DNA of 64,000 nucleotides from positions 1 through 64,000 of the forward strand of contig NZ_FOSJ01000004.1 in assembly GCF_900114235.1 (NCBI RefSeq), written 5' to 3'. Numbering within the stretch: position 1 is the stretch's first letter; each line of letters starts with the position of its first letter. The notes beneath the pieces were generated by a model. It ran no database searches. It was not told where the DNA came from and saw nothing but the letters and a program-made list of their open reading frames with translations. The DNA comes from Marinilactibacillus piezotolerans (GTDB lineage Bacteria > Bacillota > Bacilli > Lactobacillales > Carnobacteriaceae_A). Position numbers and translations under genes: made by a program. This document shows, piece by piece, positions 36,831 through 46,334 of this stretch.

Positions 36831-37847
36831 ATGAGAATAGCAGTAGACGCTATGGGTGGAGATAATGCTCCCCAAGCAATTGTGGAAGGCAGCATAAGAG
36901 CAGCAAAAGAGTTTAAAGATATTACAATTGTCTTGTATGGTAAGCAGCACATGATCCAAAAATATATCAATGAAGAATTGGAAAACATTGAAATAGTTCA
37001 TACAGATGAAAAAATAGAAAGCGAAGATGATCCAGTACGTTCCATTAGACGAAAAAAACAAGCTTCTATGGTCATGGCTGCAAGATCAGTTAAAGAACAA
37101 GAAAATGATGCTTTATTTTCAGCTGGAAATACAGGAGCTCTATTGGCCTCTGGAACTTTGATAATTGGAAGAGTCAAAGGGATTGATAGACCAGGATTAC
37201 TAGCTACTATGCCTGTTATGGCAGACAAACAAGATGCTTTTAATTTGCTGGATGTTGGGGCAAATGCGGACAGCAAACCAAATAATATTAATCAGTATGC
37301 AACCCTTGGGACTTATTATGCCAAGTTTGTTAGAGGGATAGATAATCCTCGTGTTGGATTATTAAATAACGGTACAGAAGAAAATAAAGGAAACGAGGTA
37401 ACAAAAGAAGCTTATAAACTGTTAAAAGAAAATGATGCAGTCAACTTTATAGGGAATGTTGAAGCCAGAGAATTACTGAATGGAATAGCAGATGTTGTAG
37501 TAACGGATGGTTTTACCGGAAATGCTGTATTGAAAACAATTGAAGGAACTGCACTGTCTATGGTAAAACTCATCAAAGAATCTATTATGAATAACGGTCT
37601 AAAAGCTAAAATGGGAGGACTATTACTTAAAGATAGTTTATCCAATCTAAAAGATGTATTAGATTATTCTAAGCACGGAGGAGCTGTTTTATTAGGTTTA
37701 AAAGCTCCGGTAGTCAAAACACATGGATCAGCAACTTCAGAGCCGGTTTATCAGACACTAAAACAAATTAGAGAAATGCTGTCTTCACATGTTGTAGAAG
37801 ATCTGGTTAAGTATTATGAAGGAGAAAATATCGAAGAAAAAGAGTAG
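36831..37847 (+). CDS. plsX: Phosphate acyltransferase PlsX
   Basis: Interconverts acyl-ACP and acyl-phosphate, supplying PlsY for the first acylation of glycerol 3-phosphate. The 338-residue protein starts [14 protein letters not shown], then has [40 protein letters not shown] and [13 protein letters not shown], all family hallmarks. CAGGAGGAAG precedes the ATG at 36831. With FakA and FakB it can convert imported fatty acids to acyl-ACP through the downstream acpP product. Confidence 0.96.
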   Translation: MRIAVDAMGGDNAPQAIVEGSIRAAKEFKDITIVLYGKQHMIQKYINEELENIEIVHTDEKIESEDDPVRSIRRKKQASMVMAARSVKEQENDALFSAGNTGALLASGTLIIGRVKGIDRPGLLATMPVMADKQDAFNLLDVGANADSKPNNINQYATLGTYYAKFVRGIDNPRVGLLNNGTEENKGNEVTKEAYKLLKENDAVNFIGNVEARELLNGIADVVVTDGFTGNAVLKTIEGTALSMVKLIKESIMNNGLKAKMGGLLLKDSLSNLKDVLDYSKHGGAVLLGLKAPVVKTHGSATSEPVYQTLKQIREMLSSHVVEDLVKYYEGENIEEKE

Positions 37848-38046
37848 ATTTCTGAATATTATTAGAAAATGGAATATAAATGTCTGATAAATTAACGGGT
37901 AATATTATATTACTTTTGATTAGTTATGGAAATAGACAAAAGAATACGCTACAATAACTTATATGAATAACAAAAAAATGAGAAAAATGGGCTTATAACA
38001 AGAATAGTTATATTATACTCAATACACTTAAATGGAGGATTATAAA

Positions 38047-38286
38047 ATGAATGAACAAGAAATTTTTGAAAAAGTTAGAGGCATTATTGTGGAAAGATTA
38101 GGCGTTGATGAAGATAAGATAACTAGAGATACTACTTTTAAAGAGGATTTAGGGGCAGATTCTCTTGATATTGTTGAGTTAGTAATGGAGCTTGAAGATA
38201 CTTTCGGTAACGAAATCTCTGATGAAGACGCTGAAAATATCACTACTGTAGGTAAAGCAGTAGATTACATCAATAACAATCAATAA
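38047..38286 (+). CDS. acpP: Acyl carrier protein
   Basis: A 79-residue acidic four-helix protein carrying acyl chains on a phosphopantetheine arm. The attachment serine is in [10 protein letters not shown] (Ser at residue 38), which matches the classic DSL motif. ATGGAGG precedes ATG 38047. It follows plsX after a 199-base gap in which I see no clear promoter or terminator. fabD and fabG, which separate plsX and acpP in Bacillus, are not here. The next genes are the unrelated opp operon. Confidence 0.96.
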   Translation: MNEQEIFEKVRGIIVERLGVDEDKITRDTTFKEDLGADSLDIVELVMELEDTFGNEISDEDAENITTVGKAVDYINNNQ

Positions 38287-38395
38287 AATATCACCCTGAA
38301 TCTGAACGTGGTACGGTATTTGTTGAAATTATTAAGATATAATGAATGATTAATTTGAAAATTTAATATTTTATTATAAAATAATAATTACAGTG

Positions 38396-38424
38396 TTGAT
38401 ATTAAAAGTTATAACGTGTATAAT
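38396..38424 (+). promoter_or_regulatory. Promoter of the opp operon
   Basis: TTGATA (38396-38401) and a perfect TATAAT (38419-38424) are 17 bases apart. A CodY-like sequence lies upstream at 38349-38363 (right half GAAAATT perfect, left half poor). The leader is about 90 bases. Confidence 0.7.
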
Positions 38425-38520
38425 TCGATTTATATTATTAAGTATTTGATTAAAAAATCACAAAATGTTTAATGTTATTCTCATTTAAATTTTAAGGAGA
38501 AAAGCATAGGAGGTTAGACA

Positions 38521-39522
38521 GTGGCCGTCGAACGCAACTTGTTGGAAATTAATAATTTAAAAACCGGATTTCGCTTTGGTGAAGAATATCATAACGCTGT
38601 TGATGGAGTTTCGTTAACACTTAAGAAAAATGAAATTTTAGCAATTGTCGGAGAATCCGGTTGTGGTAAATCAACATTAGCTACTTCCATAATGGGACTC
38701 CATGATCCTAAAAATACTCAAGTAAGTGGAGAAATTATCTATAAAGATTTAAATCTGATTGATTTAAACGAAAAGTTATATAATCGTATTAGAGGAAATG
38801 ATATTGGAATGATTTTTCAAGATCCCTTAGGCTCTCTTAATCCTTTGATGACGATTTATAGACAAATCGCAGAAGCTTTAGTCTATCACTCAGATATGAA
38901 TGAGAAACAAATTAAAGAAAGAGTTCTTGAACTATTGAATCAGGTTGGAATTCCGAGACCGGAACAAATCATGAAAGCATATCCTCATGAATTATCTGGA
39001 GGAATGAGACAAAGAGTCGTTATTGCAATTGCATTGGCTAATAAACCGCCAATTATCATTGCAGATGAACCAACCACTGCATTAGATGTTACAATTCAAG
39101 CTCAAATCCTTGATTTGATGATTGATATCCAAGATGAAACAGGATCTGGAATTATTCTGATTACACATGATTTAGGAGTTGTAGCAGAAACTGCTGATCG
39201 AGTGGCTGTAATGTATGCTGGCCAGATTGTTGAAGAAGCGCCTGTAGATGTTTTGTTCAGAGATCCTAAGCATCCTTATACACGTTCATTGTTAAACTCA
39301 ATTCCTCATGAACTTGAAGAAGGCGAAGAATTGCATGTTATCCACGGTACGGTGCCATCATTACAGAAGTTACCCCGCAAAGGTGATCGCTTCAGACCAA
39401 GAATTCCTTGGATACCTGATGAAGCATTTGATGAAAACCCAGAGTTAACGGAAATCGCTCCTAACCATAAAGTAAGAGGAAATAGCTGGAAACATTTCCA
39501 CTTTGAAGGGGAGGAAAAATAA
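38521..39522 (+). CDS. oppD: Oligopeptide ABC transporter ATP-binding protein OppD
   Basis: One of two ATPases driving peptide import. Walker A GESGCGKST, signature LSGGMRQR, Walker B IIIADEPT and the switch histidine in LITHDLG are all present; the C-terminal oligopeptide/dipeptide extension (HPYTRSLLNSIP onward) carries only a truncated cluster-type region without the usual cysteines. The GTG start is preceded by AGGAGG. 333 residues. First gene of oppDFBCA, and two bases before oppF. Confidence 0.95.
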   Translation: MAVERNLLEINNLKTGFRFGEEYHNAVDGVSLTLKKNEILAIVGESGCGKSTLATSIMGLHDPKNTQVSGEIIYKDLNLIDLNEKLYNRIRGNDIGMIFQDPLGSLNPLMTIYRQIAEALVYHSDMNEKQIKERVLELLNQVGIPRPEQIMKAYPHELSGGMRQRVVIAIALANKPPIIIADEPTTALDVTIQAQILDLMIDIQDETGSGIILITHDLGVVAETADRVAVMYAGQIVEEAPVDVLFRDPKHPYTRSLLNSIPHELEEGEELHVIHGTVPSLQKLPRKGDRFRPRIPWIPDEAFDENPELTEIAPNHKVRGNSWKHFHFEGEEK

Positions 39523-39524
39523 CG

Positions 39525-40508
39525 ATGGGATTTTTGGAAGTACAAGAACTGAAAGTGCACTACCCTATTCGTGGTGGTATTTTAAACACAGTTCAAGATT
39601 ATGTTCGAGCTGTTGATGGTGTAAACTTGACGATAGAATCTGGAAAAACCTACGGCTTAGTAGGAGAGTCTGGCTCTGGAAAGACTACTATTGGAAAAAC
39701 AATTATCGGACTAGAAAAAGCTTCTGCTGGTAGAATTTTATATGAAGGCGAAAATGTGACTAATAAGGCACGCAGTCGCAATAAAAAATATGAAAATTAT
39801 AATAAAGATGTACAAATGATTTTTCAGGATTCTACCTCATCAATGAATCCGAAGAAACGGATCATTGATGTTATGGCTGAACCAATGCGTAACTATTTTG
39901 ACTATACTCCAGCAGAGATTAAGCGTAGAGTAGCTGAATTATTAGATATTGTTGGAATGAATGCAGAAGCGATGTATAAATATCCTCACGAGTTCTCTGG
40001 TGGACAACGTCAACGTATTGGTGTAGCTAGAGCAGTTGCAAGTGATCCGAAATTGATTATTGCTGATGAACCAACTTCCGCATTAGACTTGTCTGTTCAA
40101 GCTCAAGTATTGAACTTTATGCGAAGAATACAAAAAGAATATGGATTAAGTTACTTATTTATCTCTCATGATTTGGGCGTGGTCCAACATATGTCTGATG
40201 ATATTGCTATTATGCATAGAGGTCGCTTTGTGGAAAAAGGACCTAAAAAAGAAATTTATAATAATCCACAGCATATTTATACAAAACGTCTGTTGTCAGC
40301 AATTCCTGATATGGATCCTACGACTCGCGAGTCAAATAAAATTGAGCGTCAGCGAGTTGAAGCAGAATATGATGCTCAAGAAGCAGAATATTATGATCAA
40401 AATGGAAGAGTATACGATTTATTGCCTTATAAAGATGATCATTTTGTAGCTACTAAACCTAATAGCTCACTTCAAAATGAGTCAATTAACACAAAGGGGG
40501 AAGTTTAA
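39525..40508 (+). CDS. oppF: Oligopeptide ABC transporter ATP-binding protein OppF
   Basis: The partner ATPase of OppD. It has Walker A GESGSGKTT, signature FSGGQRQR, Walker B LIIADEPT and SHDLG. The family's C-terminal extension (HIYTKRLLSAIPD) is followed by an acidic, tyrosine-rich tail of about 50 residues. The 327 residues are normal. The ribosome binding site (GGGGAGG) lies in the end of oppD. It is three bases before oppB. Confidence 0.95.
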   Translation: MGFLEVQELKVHYPIRGGILNTVQDYVRAVDGVNLTIESGKTYGLVGESGSGKTTIGKTIIGLEKASAGRILYEGENVTNKARSRNKKYENYNKDVQMIFQDSTSSMNPKKRIIDVMAEPMRNYFDYTPAEIKRRVAELLDIVGMNAEAMYKYPHEFSGGQRQRIGVARAVASDPKLIIADEPTSALDLSVQAQVLNFMRRIQKEYGLSYLFISHDLGVVQHMSDDIAIMHRGRFVEKGPKKEIYNNPQHIYTKRLLSAIPDMDPTTRESNKIERQRVEAEYDAQEAEYYDQNGRVYDLLPYKDDHFVATKPNSSLQNESINTKGEV

Positions 40509-40511
40509 TTC

Positions 40512-41471
40512 ATGTGGAAGACAATATTTAGAAGATTGCTTTTGATGATTCCCCAAATTATCATATTAAGTATTTTAATCTTCATCATTGCAGAATTTAT
40601 GCCTGGAGATCCTTTTACCGGGATGATTGATCCTAATGTTGACCCGGCACAACTGGATGTATTGCGTGAACGTTATGGCTTAAATGATCCTCTACATGTT
40701 AAATATGTGCGCTGGGTTGGAAATGCCCTTCAAGGTGATTTTGGAAGAAGTTTCAATTACAAAACTAGTGTATTGAATGTAATAGGAGAAAGACTGGGAA
40801 ATACAGTAAGATTATCACTTTTATCTACTATATTGACTTATATGATTGGCCTTCCGTTAGGAATACTATCTGGTCGTTATAACGATTCGATTTTAGATAA
40901 ATCAGTTATTATTTATAACTTTGTCAGTTTTGCAGTACCCACATTTGTACTAGCTTTGCTTATGGTTTACATTTTTGGATTTAATCTTGGATGGTTTCCT
41001 TCAAGGGGTTCAATCGATATCCAAGCCAATACTTTCTGGGAACAGTTCTGGAGCCGTTTATATCACTTGATCCTTCCTTCCATTACAACTGCCGTGCTGG
41101 GGACAGTAAGTATTATTCAATATCTACGTACTGAGATTATTGATGCAAAAGTGTCTGATTATGTTAAAACAGCTCGCTCAAAAGGAGTACCAATCGAAAA
41201 AGTTTATTCAAAACATATCTTTCGTAATGCATCTTTACCAATAGCTTCAGGCTTTGGATATACTATCGTTAATTTATTAACAGGTTCAATCTTTATTGAA
41301 AGAATATTCAACTATAGTGGTATGGGTAATTTATTCCTAGAGTCAATCAATACACGAGATTATAGTGTAATTTTCGTATTAGTACTTTTCTATGGAATCC
41401 TTGGTTTGATTGGGACTTTACTGTCAGATCTGATTTTAATGGCTGTAGACCCTCGAATACGAATTGATTAA
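40512..41471 (+). CDS. oppB: Oligopeptide ABC transporter permease OppB
   Basis: Inner-membrane permease with six predicted helices. The N-terminus (LLLMIPQIIILSILIFIIAEFMPGDPF) and the EAA-type loop (DYVKTARSKGVPIEKVYSKHIFRNA) that docks to the ATPases are typical of the OppB/DppB family. 319 residues. AAAGGGGG precedes the ATG. It forms a heterodimer with OppC. Confidence 0.95.
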   Translation: MWKTIFRRLLLMIPQIIILSILIFIIAEFMPGDPFTGMIDPNVDPAQLDVLRERYGLNDPLHVKYVRWVGNALQGDFGRSFNYKTSVLNVIGERLGNTVRLSLLSTILTYMIGLPLGILSGRYNDSILDKSVIIYNFVSFAVPTFVLALLMVYIFGFNLGWFPSRGSIDIQANTFWEQFWSRLYHLILPSITTAVLGTVSIIQYLRTEIIDAKVSDYVKTARSKGVPIEKVYSKHIFRNASLPIASGFGYTIVNLLTGSIFIERIFNYSGMGNLFLESINTRDYSVIFVLVLFYGILGLIGTLLSDLILMAVDPRIRID

Positions 41472-41503
41472 ATAATAACTTTAGAAAGGAATGAGTTCAT
41501 TTA

Positions 41504-42451
41504 ATGGCATCTAACCAAGATTCAGAAGCTGTGATCATGTCAGATGACATGTCTGCTTCTACTCCGCCTATGGGGTTTAAAGTCATCATTAAAGAATTTG
41601 CTAAAGATAAACTTGCACTCGGATCGCTTATATTAATGACGGTTATCCTTGTGACTGTGTTTATTCTATCTTTTATTTTAGATCAAGACACAGTTACTAC
41701 TGTAAGTTTATTTGACTCCTATTTACCGCCGTTCTCTATGAGTACAGATCCACTCTATGAAGGAACTCAGTATATATTAGGTACAGATTCTGCTGGCCGC
41801 GATATATTTGGTCAATTAATTATTGGAGCTAGAAATTCATTACTTATTGGATTATCTGTTACTGTAATCACTAGTCTATTAGGCGTTGTAGTAGGAATAA
41901 TGGCAGCTTATTATGCGGGCGTAATAGATAATATAATTATGCGAATAATAGATTTTATTATGATCTTACCTCAACTAATGATCATCATCATTTTTGTAAC
42001 GATTGTTCCAAATTATAACGTTGTTTCTTTTATTTTGATTATGAGTGCCTTTTACTGGGTAGGACAAGCTCGTTTTATTCGCGGGCGGGCATTAACAGTA
42101 GGCAGGCTTGATTTCATTAGTGCTTCCAAAACAATGGGAACACCAACAATATTGATTATACTTCGCGAAATGATGCCGAATATCAGTTCATTGATTATTG
42201 TTAACTTGACATTGAACTTTGCGGCTAATATAGGGCTGGAAACTGGGTTATCCTTTCTTGGATTTGGATTGCCTTCAAACGTCCCGAGTTTAGGAACATT
42301 AGTTTCAGCAGCAACTAATCCAGATATTCTGGAAAATAAAGCATGGGTTTGGTTACCAGCGTCAACACTTATATTAGTGTTGGTGTTGTGTATAAACTAT
42401 GTCGGTCGTGCATTACAACGTTCGGCAGACGCAAAACAAAGACTAGGGTAA
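41504..42451 (+). CDS. oppC: Oligopeptide ABC transporter permease OppC
   Basis: Second permease, 315 residues, with a cytoplasmic N-terminus (about 35 residues), a first membrane helix near residue 40, and the family sequence LGTDSAGRDIFGQLIIGARNSLLIG. The EAA-like loop RALTVGRLDFISASKTMGTP contacts an ATPase. AGAAAGGAATG precedes the ATG. It sits 32 bases after oppB and 18 before oppA. Confidence 0.95.
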   Translation: MASNQDSEAVIMSDDMSASTPPMGFKVIIKEFAKDKLALGSLILMTVILVTVFILSFILDQDTVTTVSLFDSYLPPFSMSTDPLYEGTQYILGTDSAGRDIFGQLIIGARNSLLIGLSVTVITSLLGVVVGIMAAYYAGVIDNIIMRIIDFIMILPQLMIIIIFVTIVPNYNVVSFILIMSAFYWVGQARFIRGRALTVGRLDFISASKTMGTPTILIILREMMPNISSLIIVNLTLNFAANIGLETGLSFLGFGLPSNVPSLGTLVSAATNPDILENKAWVWLPASTLILVLVLCINYVGRALQRSADAKQRLG

Positions 42452-42469
42452 AGAAAAGGGGAGAAAAAC

Positions 42470-44332
42470 ATGTCAAACAAGAAAAAGTATAGTTTATTAG
42501 CGAGTTCTGCAGCTGTTGCGTTTGTACTTGCTGCATGTGGGGGATCAGATAATGCAGATTCAGACAACGGTTCATCAGACAATGGTGGATCTGAGAGTGG
42601 TTCAGAAGGTCCGTTAACCTTTGAAACACGTGTCGAAAATGAAGGAGAAGCAATTGAAGGCGGAACAATGAATATTGGATACGTATCAGATTCTCCATTT
42701 ACAGGTATTTTTAACTGGGAGCTGTATGACGGAAATCCAGATGCACAAGTAATGGCCTATACAATGGGAGAATTAGTGGGATCTGATGAAAACTATCAAA
42801 TTGATGATTCAGGTGCAGCTACTCTTGAATTAGATCAAGAAGCAAACACTGTTACAATAACAGTGAAAGATGGTATTAAATGGCATGATGGAGAACCACT
42901 AACTGCTGATGACGTATTATTTGCTCATGAAATTATTGGTGATCCAGAATATACTGGAGTTCGTTATACAGCAGATTTGCAGAACATTGTAGGGATGGAA
43001 GAATACAAAAATGGTGAAGCTGACTCAATTAGTGGTATGACATTATCAGATGATGAAATGACATTAACTATCCAATACAAATCAGTCGGTGTTCAAATGC
43101 TTCAAGCTGGTGGTGGAGTATGGACATATGCAGAGCCACGTCACTATTTAGGAGATATCCCGGTAGCTGATCTTGAATCTGCTCCAGAAGTTCGTGAAAA
43201 ACCGCTTGGATATGGTCCGTTTAAAGTGGATAATATTGTTCCAGGGGAATCTGTTTCTTATTCACGTTTTGATGATTACTGGCGCGGGACTCCAATTTTA
43301 GATGGAATTGAACTGCAAACTGTACCTACTGCTACTGCAGTTGCCGCAATGGAAGATGCTCAGTTTGATTTGTTTATCGATATGCCAACAGATCAATATG
43401 ATACTTTTGCTGATTTACCAGGATACTCCATTGTAGGGCGAGATGAAAACTCATATACTTATATTGGTTTCAAATTAGGCGAATGGCAAGAAGCGCAAGA
43501 AGATGAAGAAGGGAACATTACTGAACCAGCTAAGAATGTTTACAATCCAGATGCAAAAATGGCGGATAAAAACTTACGTCAGGCTATGGCTTATGCAATT
43601 GACAACGATGCAGTAGGAGAACGCTTCTATCAAGGATTACGTCGTCGTGCAAATTCTCCAATTATCCCTAACTTTTCCGATTACTATAATGAAGATGTTG
43701 TTGGTTATCCCTATGATGAAGATGAAGCAAATCGTATTCTAGATGAAGCAGGTTATGAATGGGCTGAAGGTGAAGACTTCCGTACAACTCCCGAAGGCGA
43801 AGAGTTAGTAATCAACTTTGCTTCAATGTCTGGAGGAGATGTAGCTGAACCTATTGCTGAGTACTATATCCAATCTTGGGCACGTATTGGCCTAAACGTA
43901 CAATTACTTGAAGGACGTCTACATGAGTTCAACTCTTTCTATGACCGTGTTGAAGCAGATGATCCTGCAATCGATATTTATCAAGGAGCATGGGGTACTG
44001 GTACTGATCCTACTCCAGAAGGTCTTTATGGCGAAACTGCACCATTCAACTATACTCGTTGGGTAACAGAAGAAAATAATGAATACATGGAACAAATGTT
44101 AAGTAGCGAAGGGTTTGATACTGAATGGCGTGCAGAAGTATTTAATGAATGGCAAGAATACTTCATGGAAGAATTACCAATTATTCCAACTTTATTCCGT
44201 ACAGAAGTATTCCCAGTTAATGATCGTGTAGGAGCTTTTGACATTACTGTAGGAGTAGACCCAGAGACAGCCGGTGCTGAAACTGGATATCACACTTGGT
44301 ACTTGACTTCTGAAGAACGTGTAACTGAATAA
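42470..44332 (+). CDS. oppA: Oligopeptide-binding lipoprotein OppA
   Basis: The extracellular solute-binding protein that captures peptides for the OppBCDF complex. A signal peptide ends in the lipobox LAAC with Cys23 as lipidated residue; a Ser/Gly/Asp-rich linker follows. The 620-residue mature part is an SBP family 5 protein (GIKWHDGEPLTADDVLFAHE, PLGYGPFKV, LRQAMAYAID). The protein is very rich in Asp and Glu, a trend seen in exported proteins of salt-adapted bacteria. AAAGGGGAG precedes the ATG. Placing the receptor last with its own strong terminator is like the lactococcal operon. Confidence 0.95.
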   Translation: MSNKKKYSLLASSAAVAFVLAACGGSDNADSDNGSSDNGGSESGSEGPLTFETRVENEGEAIEGGTMNIGYVSDSPFTGIFNWELYDGNPDAQVMAYTMGELVGSDENYQIDDSGAATLELDQEANTVTITVKDGIKWHDGEPLTADDVLFAHEIIGDPEYTGVRYTADLQNIVGMEEYKNGEADSISGMTLSDDEMTLTIQYKSVGVQMLQAGGGVWTYAEPRHYLGDIPVADLESAPEVREKPLGYGPFKVDNIVPGESVSYSRFDDYWRGTPILDGIELQTVPTATAVAAMEDAQFDLFIDMPTDQYDTFADLPGYSIVGRDENSYTYIGFKLGEWQEAQEDEEGNITEPAKNVYNPDAKMADKNLRQAMAYAIDNDAVGERFYQGLRRRANSPIIPNFSDYYNEDVVGYPYDEDEANRILDEAGYEWAEGEDFRTTPEGEELVINFASMSGGDVAEPIAEYYIQSWARIGLNVQLLEGRLHEFNSFYDRVEADDPAIDIYQGAWGTGTDPTPEGLYGETAPFNYTRWVTEENNEYMEQMLSSEGFDTEWRAEVFNEWQEYFMEELPIIPTLFRTEVFPVNDRVGAFDITVGVDPETAGAETGYHTWYLTSEERVTE

Positions 44333-44357
44333 TTTATATTGTAAATAAAGATAAAGC

Positions 44358-44395
44358 AAACCCCCATCAGATCGTTATGATCAGGTGGGGGTTTT
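44358..44395 (+). terminator. Terminator of the opp operon
   Basis: AAACCCCCA (44358-44366) pairs with the TGGGGGTTT side ending at 44394, with an inner stem CAGATC/GATCAG-like region containing one mismatch, and a short T-run. Strong hairpin. Confidence 0.9.
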
Positions 44396-44540
44396 ACAAT
44401 GTTTAAATTTTGAATAATCTTAATATTATAGCAATTCGCTTTATTAACATTTATAATAAAAAATATGATATTATTAATAGAAAGTACGCGAACGATTGTT
44501 ATCTTAGCGAACTACATAATGCAGCGAAAGGAATTAAAAT

Positions 44541-45629
44541 ATGTTTTTAGCATGGAAAGAGATTAAATTTTCTAAAACTCGATTTGCACTGATTATTGGA
44601 ATTGTTTTACTGGTTTCATACTTAGTTTCTTTTTTAACGGGTCTAGCTTATGGTCTTTCTCAGGAATATAGAATGGCAATCGATAAATGGGATGCGGACA
44701 GTATAGTGCTTACATCCGAATCAAATCAGAATTTAAATATGTCAATGATTGATCCTAGTGAACAAAGTAATATTTCAGCTGACGAAACAGCTAGAATAGG
44801 AGTCGCCTCAAATATTGTACGACCAGAAGGATCTGAAGATAGCGACGTCAATATTGATGTTAGTTTATTTGGTATTGATCCCACTGAATTTTTAACACCA
44901 AATATTATAGAAGGTGAATTGTTTTCAGCAGAAAATGAGGTTGTTGCAGACATAACATTGAAAGAAGAAGAAGGGATTGAGATAGGAGATGTACTCCAAT
45001 TATCTGGGCAAGATCGAACTGTTGAAGTCAGTGGATTTACGGATAATGCCAGGTATAGTGTAGCGCCTGTCTTATATGCGGATATACAGACATACCAGCA
45101 GATACGCTTTGATTCTGATGAAAGTATTGAAGATTTCCCGGTCAATGCTATAGTTGTTAGAGATAGTCAATCCCTTGATAGTCTTAATATAGGTAACGAT
45201 GAATTGGAAGCTTACCCCATCAATGATTTTATAAGTAGTCTACCAGGTTATAATGCACAAGTGTTGACTTTTGGATTGATGATAGGATTTTTAGTTGTTA
45301 TAGCTGCGTTGGTGGTTGGAATATTTATTTATGTATTGACCTTGCAGAAAACTTCAATGTTGGGTGTGATGAAAGCTCAAGGAATCTCTACGAGTTATAT
45401 TGCCAAATCAGTTTTGGCTCAAACATTTTTATTAGCTGTAATAGGAGTAATGGCAGGATTTGGATTAACGATATTAACAGGAGCATTCTTGCCGGCAGCC
45501 GTACCTTATCAGAATAATTATCTTTTCTTGGTGGCAACAAGTGCAGCATTAATTATATTTGCCTTATTAGGTGCCATTTTTTCTGTTAGAACTGTAGCGA
45601 AAATCGATCCACTAGAAGCGATAGAGTAG
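44541..45629 (+). CDS. hrtB: HrtB-like ABC transporter permease
   Basis: A FtsX/MacB-type permease of 362 residues: one N-terminal membrane helix after AWKEIKFSKTRF, a large extracellular domain (about 45-240) and three C-terminal helices. The N-terminus is close to HrtB, the permease of the haem exporter HrtBA of staphylococci and lactococci, and the ATPase partner also matches HrtA. Substrate is inferred only by similarity; other lipophilic molecules are possible. GCGAAAGGAATT precedes the ATG. No promoter or regulatory gene of the HrtR/HssRS type is adjacent. Confidence 0.85.
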   Translation: MFLAWKEIKFSKTRFALIIGIVLLVSYLVSFLTGLAYGLSQEYRMAIDKWDADSIVLTSESNQNLNMSMIDPSEQSNISADETARIGVASNIVRPEGSEDSDVNIDVSLFGIDPTEFLTPNIIEGELFSAENEVVADITLKEEEGIEIGDVLQLSGQDRTVEVSGFTDNARYSVAPVLYADIQTYQQIRFDSDESIEDFPVNAIVVRDSQSLDSLNIGNDELEAYPINDFISSLPGYNAQVLTFGLMIGFLVVIAALVVGIFIYVLTLQKTSMLGVMKAQGISTSYIAKSVLAQTFLLAVIGVMAGFGLTILTGAFLPAAVPYQNNYLFLVATSAALIIFALLGAIFSVRTVAKIDPLEAIE

Positions 45630-45638
45630 GTGAAATAG

Positions 45639-46334
45639 ATGAAGTCAATTGAATTAAAACAAGTCAGTAAAAGGTTTAAAGATGGTAGCAAGACAATCGA
45701 AGCATTAAAATCAACAGATTTTTCAGTAGATCCTGGTGAATTTGTCGCAGTAATTGGTCCAAGTGGTTCTGGGAAAAGTACATTTCTTACAATTATCGGT
45801 GGACTGCAACAACCAAGTGAAGGAAATGTTTTTATTAATGATAATAAATTTAGCGAGTTGAAAGAAAAGAAACGAGCGCAACGCAGGTTTAAAGATATTG
45901 GATTTATCTTGCAAGCTTCCAATCTAGTACCTTTTTTAACGGTCCAAGAACAGTTGAAGTTAGTCAATAAAGTTGAAAAATCTAAAATCGACAAAAAAAG
46001 AATACAGGATTTGCTTCAAGAATTGGATATTTATGACCTTGCTGATAAATATCCAGGGGAATTATCTGGAGGAGAAAGACAGAGAGCAGCTATTGCAAGA
46101 GCGCTTTACCATGATCCGGCTGTTATTTTAGCGGACGAACCAACTGCAAGTTTAGATACATCCCGAGCAATTGAAGTAGTTAAGATTTTAGCTAGAGAAA
46201 CAAAAGATAAGAATAAAGCTACAATTATGGTTACGCACGATGAACGACTAACAAAATATTGTGATTCCGTTTATGTAATGGAAGATGGTATTCTTGAAAA
46301 GCAATCAATGAATGATAAAGTAGGATCAATATGA
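45639..46334 (+). CDS. hrtA: HrtA-like ABC transporter ATP-binding protein
   Basis: A 231-residue ATPase partner for the preceding permease. Walker A GPSGSGKST, Q-loop DIGFILQASNLVPFL, signature LSGGERQR, Walker B AVILADEPTASLD and switch MVTHDERL are all intact. The Q-loop region followed by LVPFLTVQEQLKLV is very like HrtA of Staphylococcus aureus. GTAGGTGAAA precedes the ATG, nine bases after the permease. Its stop overlaps the crtN-like start by four bases (ATGA), indicating translational coupling of exporter and desaturase. Confidence 0.88.
   Translation: MKSIELKQVSKRFKDGSKTIEALKSTDFSVDPGEFVAVIGPSGSGKSTFLTIIGGLQQPSEGNVFINDNKFSELKEKKRAQRRFKDIGFILQASNLVPFLTVQEQLKLVNKVEKSKIDKKRIQDLLQELDIYDLADKYPGELSGGERQRAAIARALYHDPAVILADEPTASLDTSRAIEVVKILARETKDKNKATIMVTHDERLTKYCDSVYVMEDGILEKQSMNDKVGSI

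Noticed and set aside
37880-37940. FabT or FapR operator before acpP
   Set aside because: Only a TTTGATTAG half resembles a FabT site; the other half is missing.
44726-45145. Long minus-strand frames inside hrtB and hrtA (also 45518-45994)
   Set aside because: They are Ser/Thr-rich shadows of acidic coding sequence and have no start signals.
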